64,000 bases of DNA from Bradyrhizobium algeriense (GTDB lineage Bacteria > Pseudomonadota > Alphaproteobacteria > Rhizobiales > Xanthobacteraceae). The notes below the pieces were generated by a model. The model was not told the DNA's origin. It ran no database searches and saw only the letters and a program-made list of their open reading frames with translations. Shown one piece after another: positions 41,043 through 49,629 of this stretch. Location: contig NZ_JAZHRV010000001.1 in assembly GCF_036924595.1 (NCBI RefSeq), forward strand, positions 4,898,001-4,962,000, in the 5' to 3' direction. The first letter of the stretch is position 1. Each line of letters starts with the position of its first letter. The translations under genes were made by a program, and so were the position numbers.

Positions 41043-41810
41043 TTACAGGCAGGTCGTGATGCCGCCGTCGACGTAAAGCGTATGCCCGTTGACGAAGGAT
41101 GAGGCATCGCCTGACAGGAAGACGGCGGCGCCGATCAGTTCGTCCACATTGCCCCAGCGGGACGCTGGCGTCCGCTTTTCGAGCCATGCCGAAAAGGTCG
41201 GATCGTCCACCAGCGCCTGATTCAGGGGAGTCTTGAAGTAGCCCGGTGCGATCGCATTGATCTGCAGGCCGTGCTTCGCCCAATCGGCGCACATGCCGCG
41301 GGTCAAATTCTTGATCGCTCCCTTGGTCGCGGTGTAGGGCGCAATACCGGGACGAGCCAACTCGCTCTGAACCGACGCGATGTTGATGATCTTACCCTTG
41401 CCGCGCGGGATCATGTGGCGCGCGACGGCCTGGCCGACGTAAAAGGCGCTTGAAACATTGGTCCTGAGCAATTGCTCCCACTTCTCGACCGGAAAATCCT
41501 CCAGCGGCGCGCGGAACTGCATCCCGGCGTTGTTGACGAGAATATCGATCGCCCCCACCGTCCGTTCGATCGTAGCAATGCCTTCGCAAACGTCCTCCGC
41601 GGCCGTCACGTCGAATCCCGCCACCGCAACCTTGTGCCCGGCAGCGGTCAAGCTCGCGGCGGCAGCCTCAAGCTTGTTGCGCTCGCGTCCATTGAGCACG
41701 ACGGAGGCTCCATGCTCGGCGAGCCCTCGCGCAATAGCGAACCCGATTCCCTGGGAAGATCCTGTGACGAGCGCTCGTTTGCCGGCCAGGTCGAACAGTT
41801 CAAATGCCAC
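41043..41810 (-). CDS. SDR dehydrogenase, gluconate 5-dehydrogenase-like
   Basis: A 255-residue classical short-chain dehydrogenase. ALVTGSSQGIGFAIARGLAE binds NAD(P); NNAGMQFRAPLEDF, IINIASVQSELARPG and the catalytic YTATKGAIK follow; the C-terminal APGYFKTPLN and FVNGHTLYVDGGIT are typical. The close match to the Gno/IdnO layout suggests oxidation of a sugar acid such as gluconate, but the substrate is not proven. GTG 41810 has AGAAGG upstream; ATG 41831 is an alternative. Confidence 0.85.
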   Translation of the reverse strand: MAFELFDLAGKRALVTGSSQGIGFAIARGLAEHGASVVLNGRERNKLEAAAASLTAAGHKVAVAGFDVTAAEDVCEGIATIERTVGAIDILVNNAGMQFRAPLEDFPVEKWEQLLRTNVSSAFYVGQAVARHMIPRGKGKIINIASVQSELARPGIAPYTATKGAIKNLTRGMCADWAKHGLQINAIAPGYFKTPLNQALVDDPTFSAWLEKRTPASRWGNVDELIGAAVFLSGDASSFVNGHTLYVDGGITTCL

Positions 41811-41982
41811 GGCGGGACCTTCTCCATACATGCGGGATGGCATTAGCGTCCAAGCATCGCCTTGGCAATCGAAGCGCGCAGCCAAATGCTCCGCGCTCGC
41901 CCTGCCGCGCCCAATCCAGGACACGACGGAACGCCGCCACGGCATCCCGCACATTGCTAAGTTGCTGATTTCTAACGAGGCT

Positions 41983-42055
41983 TGGTGGGCGCACCAGGGC
42001 TCGAACCTGGGACCCGCTGATTAAGCGTCAGCCGCCGAGCTCCCGCTATGCCAAC
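41983..42055 (-). pseudogene. Decayed tRNA-Lys (CTT), non-functional
   Basis: The minus strand keeps a textbook 3' half: an anticodon stem GCTGA/TCAGC around loop CGCTTAA (anticodon CTT), the T arm (gggtcccaggttcgagccct) and tgcgcccACCA. The 5' half is broken: gttggca no longer pairs with tgcgccc, only GCATAGC survives, and the D arm is scrambled. The invariant U33 is G. It is read as a dead tRNA-Lys or the attachment-site scar of an integrated element. A functional tRNA is ruled out by the unpaired acceptor. Confidence 0.75.
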
Positions 42056-42259
42056 GCTATCTGTTCCATGGCGATGTCGGGCTCGACGCTGGTCCGCCCT
42101 CCCATAGATCGCTAGAGGCCCAGAAGCAGGTAACCTGCCAAGTCATCAAGATAAAGGTAATATAAAACCCTCGACCCTGTTGGGTCCCCTCTGACGTTCC
42201 TAGGAAAATTGTACTCTTCGTGCTGCATATTCGGCTGATCTGTAGTGCGAAGGTGACAA

Positions 42260-42390
42260 ATGCCTACACCGCATAACCCTCCTGCTGCCGTGCGACGCGC
42301 CCTGCGCAAGCTCGGGGCGGACATCCACGATGCCCGCCGACGTCGGCGGCTACCGATGGCCGTCGTGGCCGCGCGCGCCTTCACGCGGCG
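42260..42390 (+). pseudogene. HipB-like antitoxin, N-terminal fragment
   Basis: The ATG at 42260 opens MPTPHNPPAAVRRALRKLGA, DIHDARRRRRLPMAVVAARA FT, which matches the start of HipB-type helix-turn-helix antitoxins. After about codon 43 it runs into sequence belonging to hipA in another frame and stops at 42436. An internal deletion has therefore fused the start of hipB to the middle of hipA. Confidence 0.6.
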
Positions 42391-43465
42391 CCTTCGCTCC
42401 TCCTGCTGGACTGGCGACGTTCGGCCCCATTGGTGACTCCGCACCCGACACCTGGGGCCGCCGCCTCATGCGGCGAGCCGAACGCCGTCTCGCCGAACGC
42501 GAAGGCCGCGCCGTTCGCACCCTCGCGGAGAGCGATTACCTGCTCGGCGTCGCCGACGAGACCCGGCTTGGCGCACTCCGATTTCGCTGGGACGGCGAAG
42601 AGACTTTCCAGGCGCCAATCCGCGCCGGCGTGCCCACACTGATCGAACTCGGGCGGCTGCTCCAGATCACCGAGCGGATTCTCCGGGACGAGGAAACGGA
42701 CGAAGACCTGCAGCTCATCTTCGCGCCCGGCTCCTCGCTCGGTGGCGCGCGACCGAAGACGTCGGTCATCGACCAGCATGGCCACCTCTCCATCGCCAAG
42801 TTTCCGAAGGAACCGACGATTACAGCACGGAAACCTGGGAGGAGATCGCGCTGCGGCTGGCCGGCTGGGCTGGCATCGCTGCTCCGCACCACGAACTGAT
42901 CGAAGTGGCCGGCAAGGCGGTCATGCTATCGCGCCGCTTCGACCGTTCCGGCGCCGTCCGTGTCCCCTTCCTGTCGGCGATGACGATGATGGGCGCCAAA
43001 GACGGCGAGCGCGGAAGTTACCCGGAGATCGTCGACGCCCTTGCGCAACATGGCGCGCAAGGGAAGACGGACGCCCACGCGCTATATCGGCGTGTCGTCT
43101 TCAACGTGCTCATCTCCAATGTCGACGACCACCTGCGCAACCATGGCTTCCTGTGGCTCGGTAAGGCCGGGTGGTCGCTCTCCCCCGCCTATGACCTGAA
43201 CCCTGTACCCACCGATCTCAAGGCGCGTGTGCTGACCACGAACATCGACCTCGACGAAGGTACCTGCTCGCTCGATCTGCTCGAGGCGGCCTCGGAATTC
43301 TTCGGCCTTACGCTGCCGCAGGCCCGCGCGATCATCAAAGAGGTCGCGACCGTGACCGCAACATGGCGTGACACCGCCAAGGCAGTCGGCGCACGCTCCG
43401 CCGAGGTCAACCGCATGGCCAGCGCTTTCGAGCATGACGATCTCAAGCAAGCGCTGGCGCTATGA
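42391..43465 (+). pseudogene. HipA-family toxin kinase, truncated and frameshifted
   Basis: The kinase core is recognisable: GPIGDSAPDTWGRRLMRRAE, SLGGARPKTSVIDQHGHLSI, then after a one-base deletion near 42811 DDYSTETWEEIALRLAGWAG and on to VMLSRRFDR, NVLISNVDDHLRNHGF with the catalytic Asp, and SPAYDLNPVP. The N-terminal subdomain is missing and the frame is broken, so no kinase can be made. HipA kinases normally act with HipB in persister control. Its stop overlaps the next ATG. Confidence 0.75.
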
Positions 43466-43757
43466 CCAGGACGTTCCTTCATAGCTTCGATCCTCCTGCG
43501 GCGAGCCCCGTTACCGGCCCGACCGTGGACCTAGAGGTCTCGGATATCGAAGATGCGGGTATTCGGGAGGTGCTGCAGACGCCGGGCGCGGCTTACGGCG
43601 CGTGGTCCATTTTGGACGCACTGCTGACGCCAACCGGTGCAGGAACACCCTTCATCTTCAGGGAAGCCGCTTGGACAGGCGCGCGAAGTCAAAGTCGCCC
43701 TCTCCGGCCTATTCGGCCGCTTCGTCGCTCGCGCCTATCTCGAGCGCCACTTCGTAC
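43462..43757 (+). pseudogene. Fragment of an unknown hipBA-linked gene
   Basis: The ATG overlaps the hipA stop. It reads TRTFLHSFDPPAASPVTGPT ... REVLQTPGAAYGAWSILDAL, then ...FIFREAAWTG. A frameshift near 43672 is needed to continue into REVKVALSGLFGRFVARAYL, ERHF. After that the sequence abruptly becomes a universal stress protein. No family is recognised. It is read as the 5' part of an island gene cut off at a recombination joint near 43757. Confidence 0.5.
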
Positions 43758-44296
43758 CAACCCAGTTTGCGCATATCGCAAGACGATTCGATCTTTCCGT
43801 CATTGGCCAACTTGAAAGGGACCCAGATCATCGAACCACGAATATCGTCCTTGAGGCAGCGCTGTTCGAATCCGGAAGACCGGTGCTCATCGTACCTTTT
43901 ATTCAGAAGGATCGCCTCAAACTCGATCATGTCATGGTGTGCTGGGACGGCAGCCGGGCAGCCACGCGAGCGATCGCCGATGCCATGCCGTTTCTTATCC
44001 GCTCCGGCAAGACGAGTATTGTTGTTGCCGACACTCAGAGCGCCAAAAGCGCAGACCTTCCGGGTGCGGATATCGCGACCCATCTGTCCCGTCACGGAAT
44101 AAACGCCACGATTGAGCGCATTCCCGTCAGCAAGATCGATGTTTCAAATACGATCCTGTCATATGCAGCCGATGCAGGTGCCGATCTCATTGTGATGGGC
44201 GGGTACGGGCATTCCCGGCTGCGGGAATTTATTCTTGGCGGGACGACACGTGGTATGCTTGTCTCGATGACCAAACCCACATTGATGTCGCACTGA
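43758..44296 (+). pseudogene. Universal stress protein, N-terminus missing
   Basis: The sequence from FAHIARRFDLSVIGQ onward matches tandem-type UspA proteins: IVLEAALFESGRPVLIVPFI, LDHVMVCWDGSRAATRAIAD and the C-terminal nucleotide-binding GADLIVMGGYGHSRLREFIL then GGTTRGML. The first 100 or so residues normally present are replaced by the unrelated fragment upstream. An in-frame ATG at 43637 makes a hybrid protein, so expression of a chimera is possible. Confidence 0.65.
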
Positions 44297-44391
44297 TCGG
44301 ATATCGGTGTGAGATAAACCACGGTCTGGTCTTGCGCCACGCCTCGCGCGGCGAGTCCACTCAACGCGCGCCGATCGCTTGGCGCCGTTGC

Positions 44392-45210
44392 CTAAATGAG
44401 CCAGCGTTTGCGCCGCTTGTAGTGCTTCATATCGCGGAATGATTTTCGCTTCTCCCCGGCGACGCCAAGATAGAATTCCTTGACGTCCTCATTCGCAGCG
44501 AGCGCCCTCGCCTCGCCATCCATCACCACGCGGCCATTCTCGAGGATATATCCGTAGTTGGCGTATTTGAGTGCCATATTGGTGTTCTGCTCGGCGAGAA
44601 GAAACGAGACGCCTTCCTTGACGTTCAGATCCTTCACGATCTCGAAGATCTCTTCGACGATCTGCGGCGCGAGGCCCATCGAAGGCTCGTCGAGCAGAAT
44701 CATCTTCGGGCGCGACATCAGCGCACGGCCGATCACGCACATCTGCTGCTCGCCGCCCGACGTATAGCCGGCTGTCGAACCGCGACGCTCTCCGAGACGG
44801 GGGAAATAGGCATAGACTCGCTCCAGATCCTGCGCGATCGCGGCCTTGCCGTCCCTGCGCGTGAAGGCGCCGGTCAGGAGATTCTCTTCGACCGTGAGAT
44901 GAGCGAAGCAACGCCGTCCCTCCATCACCTGAATGCAGCCGCGCCGCACCACCTCGTTTGGCGACAGGGACTGCACTTCGACGCCGTCGAACAGGATCGA
45001 GCCCTTGGTGACCTCGCCGCGCTCCGCATGCAGCAGATTGGAGACCGCCTTCAGCGTCGTTGTCTTGCCCGCACCATTGGCGCCGAGAAGCGCGACAATT
45101 CCGCCCCGCGGCACATCCAGCGATACACCCTTCAACACGAGGATGACGTGACTGTAGACAACCTCGATATTGTTGACCGACAGAAAGGGCGCTGCCGCTT
45201 CTGTCGCCAT
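44392..45210 (-). CDS. livF: Branched-chain-type ABC transporter ATPase (LivF)
   Basis: An ATPase subunit of about 272 residues. Walker A is ALLGANGAGKTTT, the signature is YTSGGEQQMCVIGRAL, and Walker B is MILLDEPSMGLAPQIVEE. The C-terminus has an unusual basic extension (SFRDMKHYKRRKRWLI). ATG 45210 with AGGG is used; GTG 45231 with AGAGGA is also possible. It is the last gene of the transport operon, separated from the binding-protein gene by a strong hairpin. Confidence 0.92.
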   Translation of the reverse strand: MATEAAAPFLSVNNIEVVYSHVILVLKGVSLDVPRGGIVALLGANGAGKTTTLKAVSNLLHAERGEVTKGSILFDGVEVQSLSPNEVVRRGCIQVMEGRRCFAHLTVEENLLTGAFTRRDGKAAIAQDLERVYAYFPRLGERRGSTAGYTSGGEQQMCVIGRALMSRPKMILLDEPSMGLAPQIVEEIFEIVKDLNVKEGVSFLLAEQNTNMALKYANYGYILENGRVVMDGEARALAANEDVKEFYLGVAGEKRKSFRDMKHYKRRKRWLI

Positions 45211-45264
45211 AGAGGCCCTAGGGATTGACACGCGGTCCTCTCCGAACGGTTGCAGCTTTCGAAA

Positions 45265-45296
45265 GATCCGGGAGGAGGCGAACGCTCCTCCCGGAT
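45265..45296 (-). terminator. Strong hairpin between binding-protein gene and livF
   Basis: GATCCGGGAGGAG pairs perfectly with CTCCTCCCGGATC around a six-base loop. There is no T run, so it may act as a partial terminator or 3' stabiliser that raises the amount of binding protein relative to livF. Confidence 0.65.
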
Positions 45297-45309
45297 CGCT
45301 GGGAAGCGT

Positions 45310-46629
45310 TCAGCTTTCTTTCGAGCAGTCGCGCGGCTGGACGTTCTTCTCCGCGGCATACTTCGCGGAAATTTCGTCGACGAGCGGCTCGGTGTTGGAT
45401 TGGTTGGCCGTGTACCAGTCGGAGATGACTTTCCAGCCCTTGCCGTCCCACTGCTGTACGCGCCCCTCCCGCGCGCCCTCGTGGTCGGAGCAGGAAATCT
45501 TGATCGGCTTCAACATGCCCTCGAAGCCGAGTTCCTTGAGACGTGCCTCAGTGAGGTTGAGGTTCTCCAGACCCCAACGGACCTGCTCGCCCGTGAGCGG
45601 CTTCTTGCCGAACTTTTCCTGCGCCTTGCGGATCGCCTCCACGCCGAGCATGGCGTTCGTCATGCCGCGGTTATAGAGAACTTCGCCGACCTTGCCAGGC
45701 TCCGACAACCCTTTGCCCTTTGCATAGACGTGCTTCTCGATGTCGGCATGTACGGAGAATTTGCCTGCGCCATGCTGAAGCATCAGCGCCTTGTAGCCAG
45801 CGGCTTGATCGCCTGCGGGCGTCACATCCGGCTCGGCGCCCGACCACCAAACACCGATCATCCTGTCGCGCGGATAGGCAACAGCCGCCGCTTCCTTGAC
45901 TGCCGTGCCGTTCATGACGCCCCAGCCCCAGAGCAAAACATAGTCCGGCCGGTTCTGGCGGATCGCCAGCCATTGCGACTTCTGTTCGACACCGGGGTGC
46001 GTGACCGGGATCGGCGCAAACTCAAAGCCGTGCTTCTTTGCCAGCACCTGCAGCATCGGGATCGGCTCCTTGCCGTAAGGGCTGTCGTGATAGAGCAGCG
46101 AAATCTTCTTGCCTTTCAGCTTGTCGAAGCCGCCGACCTCTTTGGCGATGTGCTGGATCGCGATATCGGCCGCCGACCAGTACGTGCCGAGCAGCGGGAA
46201 GTTGTAGGAGAAGACGGCTCCGTTCTTGGAATCGGCGCGGCCGTAGCCCATCGTGATAATCGGGATCTTGTCAGTCGCGGTCTTTTCGGTGAGGGCGAAT
46301 GTAATGCCGGTCGACAGCGGATTGATGAAGGCCGCGCCGGTCGGGCCCTTCCCTTTGAGACGCTCGTAACATTCAACGCCCTTGTCGGTGGCGTATCCGG
46401 TTTCGCATTCCTCGACCAAGAGCTTGACGCCGTTGATGCCGCCGTCGCGCTCGTTGACAAGGTTGTAATAGTCGGCCACGCCGTTTGCATACGGCACGCC
46501 ATTCACGGCGTACGCGCCCGTCCGGTAGGATAATATTGGGATGAACTGCTCGTTCTGCGCTGCAGCAGGAGAGGCAAACGCCCCGCCTGAAAGTATGGCT
46601 GCCGCCAGCATCAGCTTGTTGCGTACCAT
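45310..46629 (-). CDS. Periplasmic substrate-binding protein of the Liv-type transporter
   Basis: A 439-residue periplasmic binding protein of the Peripla_BP_6 type. Signal peptide LMLAAAILSGGAFASPAAAQ, then FIPILSYRTGAYAVNGVPYA, NGVADYYNLVNERDGGINGV and later VVWWSGAE-like and GKVGEVLYNRGMTNAM segments. The sequence lies nearer to binding proteins for aromatic or aliphatic acids than to LivJ/K, an impression supported by the adjacent acyl-CoA synthetase; the ligand is inferred only. Confidence 0.88.
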   Translation of the reverse strand: MVRNKLMLAAAILSGGAFASPAAAQNEQFIPILSYRTGAYAVNGVPYANGVADYYNLVNERDGGINGVKLLVEECETGYATDKGVECYERLKGKGPTGAAFINPLSTGITFALTEKTATDKIPIITMGYGRADSKNGAVFSYNFPLLGTYWSAADIAIQHIAKEVGGFDKLKGKKISLLYHDSPYGKEPIPMLQVLAKKHGFEFAPIPVTHPGVEQKSQWLAIRQNRPDYVLLWGWGVMNGTAVKEAAAVAYPRDRMIGVWWSGAEPDVTPAGDQAAGYKALMLQHGAGKFSVHADIEKHVYAKGKGLSEPGKVGEVLYNRGMTNAMLGVEAIRKAQEKFGKKPLTGEQVRWGLENLNLTEARLKELGFEGMLKPIKISCSDHEGAREGRVQQWDGKGWKVISDWYTANQSNTEPLVDEISAKYAAEKNVQPRDCSKES

Positions 46630-46760
46630 ATTGGTGTCCTCCTCGTTCAGCCCGGTTTTTTGCCGTACCGGGTCTTGTTATCGCGGGCTTCCTTCCTCCT
46701 TTTGCCAACGACCGCCGCTCCGCGTTGCGATCTTCGGCTTCCGTCGCACTGCCCGCCCCT

Positions 46761-47888
46761 TCAGTAGGGAAACGGCCAAAGTCTGAGCTTCTCCTTGCCG
46801 ATCGATATGAGCCGGGCAAACCCATGCGGCTCCTTGATGAGAAGATAGCAGATCAACGATCCAAAGATGATGAATTCCAGATGAGTAATCGTCTCTGTCG
46901 ACAGCGGCACACCGAGCTGGGTTGGAATCAGGTTCAGCATGATCGGCAGAATGAGGATAAAGGCCGCACCGACGAACGAACCCATGATCGATCCCAACCC
47001 GCCGATGATCACCATGAACAGAAGCTGCAGCGAACGGTCGATCGAGAAGGCGAGCGGCTCCCACGAGCCCAGATAGACGAACGCCCAGAGTGCGCCCGCC
47101 ACGCCGATGATAAATGAAGAAACCGCGAAAGCCGTGAGCTTTGCATAGAGCGGTCGGATACCGATCAACTCGGCGGCGATGTCCATGTCGCGGATCGCCA
47201 TCCATTGTCTGCCGAGATTGCCGCGAACGAGGTTCTTCGCCAGAACCGCGAACACCGTTACGAAGATCAGGCACAGCATATAGCGCTCGATCGGCGTGCC
47301 TACGTTCAGACCGAAGAAATCCAGTGTCGGTGCATTGACCGACCCGGACGGCGCATAATTGGTGAACCACGACACCCGCAGGAACACCCAGTCAAAGAAG
47401 AACTGCGCTGCCAGTGTTGCAACCGCCAGATAGAGGCCCTTGATCCGCAGACTGGGAATACCGAAGAGGATGCCGACAACCGCCGCCGCGAGCCCGCCGA
47501 GCAAAATAGATAACAGTACGGGCAACGGCGGAATCGAAATCGCGAAACCAAGCCAGGCAAGCGGAATATGAACGCCGGTCCCCAACTTGTAGGCAGAGTA
47601 GGCGCCGATGGCCATGAACGCGCCGCTGCCGAGCGAGATCTGGCCGCAATAGCCGACAAGGATGTTTACGCCGATAGCGGCGAGCGCGAGGATCAGGAAG
47701 GGCAAAAGAATGGCGCGGAGCAGATAGTCGCTGCCGAACGGCCAAATGTCGAAGTCGGCCAGCAGCGGCACCCCGATGAAGGCGATACCGAGCAAGATGG
47801 CAAGCGCCATACGGTCCTGGCGGATCGGGAAGATCGCCATGTCCTCCGCGTAGGTCGTCTTGAATTGGCCAGCCTCACGATAAAGCAC
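46761..47888 (-). CDS. livM: Branched-chain-type ABC permease (LivM)
   Basis: A 375-residue inner-membrane permease with about nine helices. The family signature GVNILVGYCGQISLGSGAFM and the coupling segment GNLGRQWMAIRDMDIAAELI are present, along with GGLGSIMGSFVGAAFI. GTG 47888 is preceded by GAGGAG. It follows livH by 15 bases. It forms the translocation pathway with LivH. Confidence 0.92.
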   Translation of the reverse strand: MLYREAGQFKTTYAEDMAIFPIRQDRMALAILLGIAFIGVPLLADFDIWPFGSDYLLRAILLPFLILALAAIGVNILVGYCGQISLGSGAFMAIGAYSAYKLGTGVHIPLAWLGFAISIPPLPVLLSILLGGLAAAVVGILFGIPSLRIKGLYLAVATLAAQFFFDWVFLRVSWFTNYAPSGSVNAPTLDFFGLNVGTPIERYMLCLIFVTVFAVLAKNLVRGNLGRQWMAIRDMDIAAELIGIRPLYAKLTAFAVSSFIIGVAGALWAFVYLGSWEPLAFSIDRSLQLLFMVIIGGLGSIMGSFVGAAFILILPIMLNLIPTQLGVPLSTETITHLEFIIFGSLICYLLIKEPHGFARLISIGKEKLRLWPFPY

Positions 47889-47903
47889 AACGAACTCCTC
47901 GTC

Positions 47904-48833
47904 TCAGATACGTTCGATGATCCGCTCGCCGAACAGCCCCTGCGGCCGCACGAGCAGCACCGCCAACGCCAGCACATAGGCGAACCAATATTCGATGCCG
48001 CCACCTATATGCGCCCCCAGGAACACCTCGGCGATCTTCTCGCCCGCCCCCACAATGAGCCCGCCGACGATGGCTCCCGGAATGGAGGTCAAGCCCCCGA
48101 TGATGAGAACCGGCAAGGCCTTCAGCGCGAGAAAGGTGATGGAGAATTGTACGCCCAGCTTGGTACCCCACACGGTCGCCGCAACCAGCGCAACGAGACC
48201 GGCAGCAAGCCAGACCACGAACCAGATCCAGCTGATTGGAATCCCGACCGACTGAGCGGCCAAGTGGTCGTCGGCAACTGCCCTGAGTGCGCGACCGGTC
48301 TTGGTGCGCTGGAAGAATATCGCGAGGCCCGCGACCAGAATGCCGGCGATAAAGCCGCCCCAGACATCCAGCTTGTTGACCAGAATTCCACCAGGAAAGA
48401 GATTTTCAAACAGGAACCAGGCGTCCGTCGGAAACAGCCGCAAAGGGTAAGCATCGGAACCGAAGATCATCTGCGCCGCACCCTCAAGGATGAATGTCAC
48501 GCCGATGGTGGACATGAACAGCGTAAGGGCGTCCTGGTTGACAAGCGGTCCGATCACGAATCGCTCGATCAGCCAGGCCGTTATCGCCATGATTACGGCA
48601 GCGAAGCCAATGCCGAGGATGATCGCAGCCCAAAGCGAGAAGCCGTTGGCCACCAGCAGGTCGAGCGAGCGAACCAGTGCAAGCCCGGCGAGCAACACCA
48701 TTGCGCCTTGCGCAAAGTTAAAGACGCCGGATGCCTTGAAGATCAACACGAAGCCGAGCGCGACCAGCGAATACAGCACGCCGGACATCAATCCGCCGAT
48801 CAGCACTTCAAGAAACTGACCCAACGCGATCAC
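47904..48833 (-). CDS. livH: Branched-chain-type ABC permease (LivH)
   Basis: A 309-residue permease. GLMSGVLYSLVALGFVLIFK, ASGVFNFAQGAMVLLAG and the EAA-like loop TKTGRALRAVADDHLAAQSV identify it. The end shows LPVLIIGGLTSIPGAIVGGL. GTG start with GGAG upstream, ten bases behind livG. Confidence 0.92.
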   Translation of the reverse strand: MIALGQFLEVLIGGLMSGVLYSLVALGFVLIFKASGVFNFAQGAMVLLAGLALVRSLDLLVANGFSLWAAIILGIGFAAVIMAITAWLIERFVIGPLVNQDALTLFMSTIGVTFILEGAAQMIFGSDAYPLRLFPTDAWFLFENLFPGGILVNKLDVWGGFIAGILVAGLAIFFQRTKTGRALRAVADDHLAAQSVGIPISWIWFVVWLAAGLVALVAATVWGTKLGVQFSITFLALKALPVLIIGGLTSIPGAIVGGLIVGAGEKIAEVFLGAHIGGGIEYWFAYVLALAVLLVRPQGLFGERIIERI

Positions 48834-48843
48834 GCAACGCTCC

Positions 48844-49629
48844 TTAATGCGCGACGCCGAGATAGGCGTCGATCACGCCCTGATTCCTCTTGACCTCATC
48901 CGGGGTGCCGTCAGCGATCTTCACGCCGTGATCGAGCACCGCCACGCGATGGGAGAGATCCATCACCACAGCCATGTCGTGCTCGATCAGCGCAATAGTC
49001 GTGCCGTAATGATTGTTCACGTCGATGATGAACCGCGACATGTCCTCCTTCTCCTCGAGGTTCATGCCTGCCATCGGCTCGTCGAGGAGAAGAAGATCGG
49101 GCTCCATCGCAAGGGCGCGGCCGAGTTCGACGCGTTTCTGCAGGCCATAAGGCAAACGCGCAACCGGCACCTTGCGGATCGCCTCAATCTCCAGAAAATC
49201 GATGATCTCCTCGACCCGGTGCCGATGCTCGATCTCCTCCGCCAGCGCAGGGCCGTAGCGCAGCATCTGCCAAAAAAGGCCCCGGCGCATCCTCAATGTG
49301 CGGCCAGCCATAATATTGTCGAGCGCGCTCATTCCCTTGAACAGCGCGACGTTTTGAAAGGTGCGCGCGATGCCGCCACGGGACGCCTCGAACGGCTGCA
49401 TCTGGGCGCGGGTCCGTCCCTTGAAGGTGATCGCGCCGTGATTGGGATGATAGAAGCCGTTGATGACGTTGAGCATCGAAGTTTTTCCGGCGCCGTTCGG
49501 TCCGATGATGGCGCGAATTTCGCCTTTCCTGATGTCGAACGAAACGTCCCTCAGCGCTTTCACGCCGCCAAACGCCAGCGATACCCCCTGGACCAGAAGC
49601 AAGACTTCGCTCGTATCCGGCATCCTCAT
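48844..49629 (-). CDS. livG: Branched-chain-type ABC transporter ATPase (LivG)
   Basis: A 261-residue ATPase. Walker A IIGPNGAGKTSMLN, the LivG-specific GIARTFQNVALFKGMSALDN, the signature LPYGLQKRVELGRAL and Walker B LLLLDEPMAGMN are present, with a switch His in IALIEHDMAVVM. Its start overlaps the acyl-CoA synthetase stop (ATGA), so the two are coupled. Confidence 0.93.
   Translation of the reverse strand: MRMPDTSEVLLLVQGVSLAFGGVKALRDVSFDIRKGEIRAIIGPNGAGKTSMLNVINGFYHPNHGAITFKGRTRAQMQPFEASRGGIARTFQNVALFKGMSALDNIMAGRTLRMRRGLFWQMLRYGPALAEEIEHRHRVEEIIDFLEIEAIRKVPVARLPYGLQKRVELGRALAMEPDLLLLDEPMAGMNLEEKEDMSRFIIDVNNHYGTTIALIEHDMAVVMDLSHRVAVLDHGVKIADGTPDEVKRNQGVIDAYLGVAH

Noticed and set aside
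41983..42055. Functional tRNA-Lys
   Set aside because: The acceptor stem does not pair, the D arm is scrambled and U33 is changed, although the 3' half looks perfect.
45250..46533. 427-codon open frame on the plus strand
   Set aside because: It is antisense to the periplasmic binding protein, which has a signal peptide and family segments.
47568..48893. 441-codon open frame on the plus strand
   Set aside because: It is antisense to livM and livH; the translation is charged and non-membrane, opposite to the real permeases.
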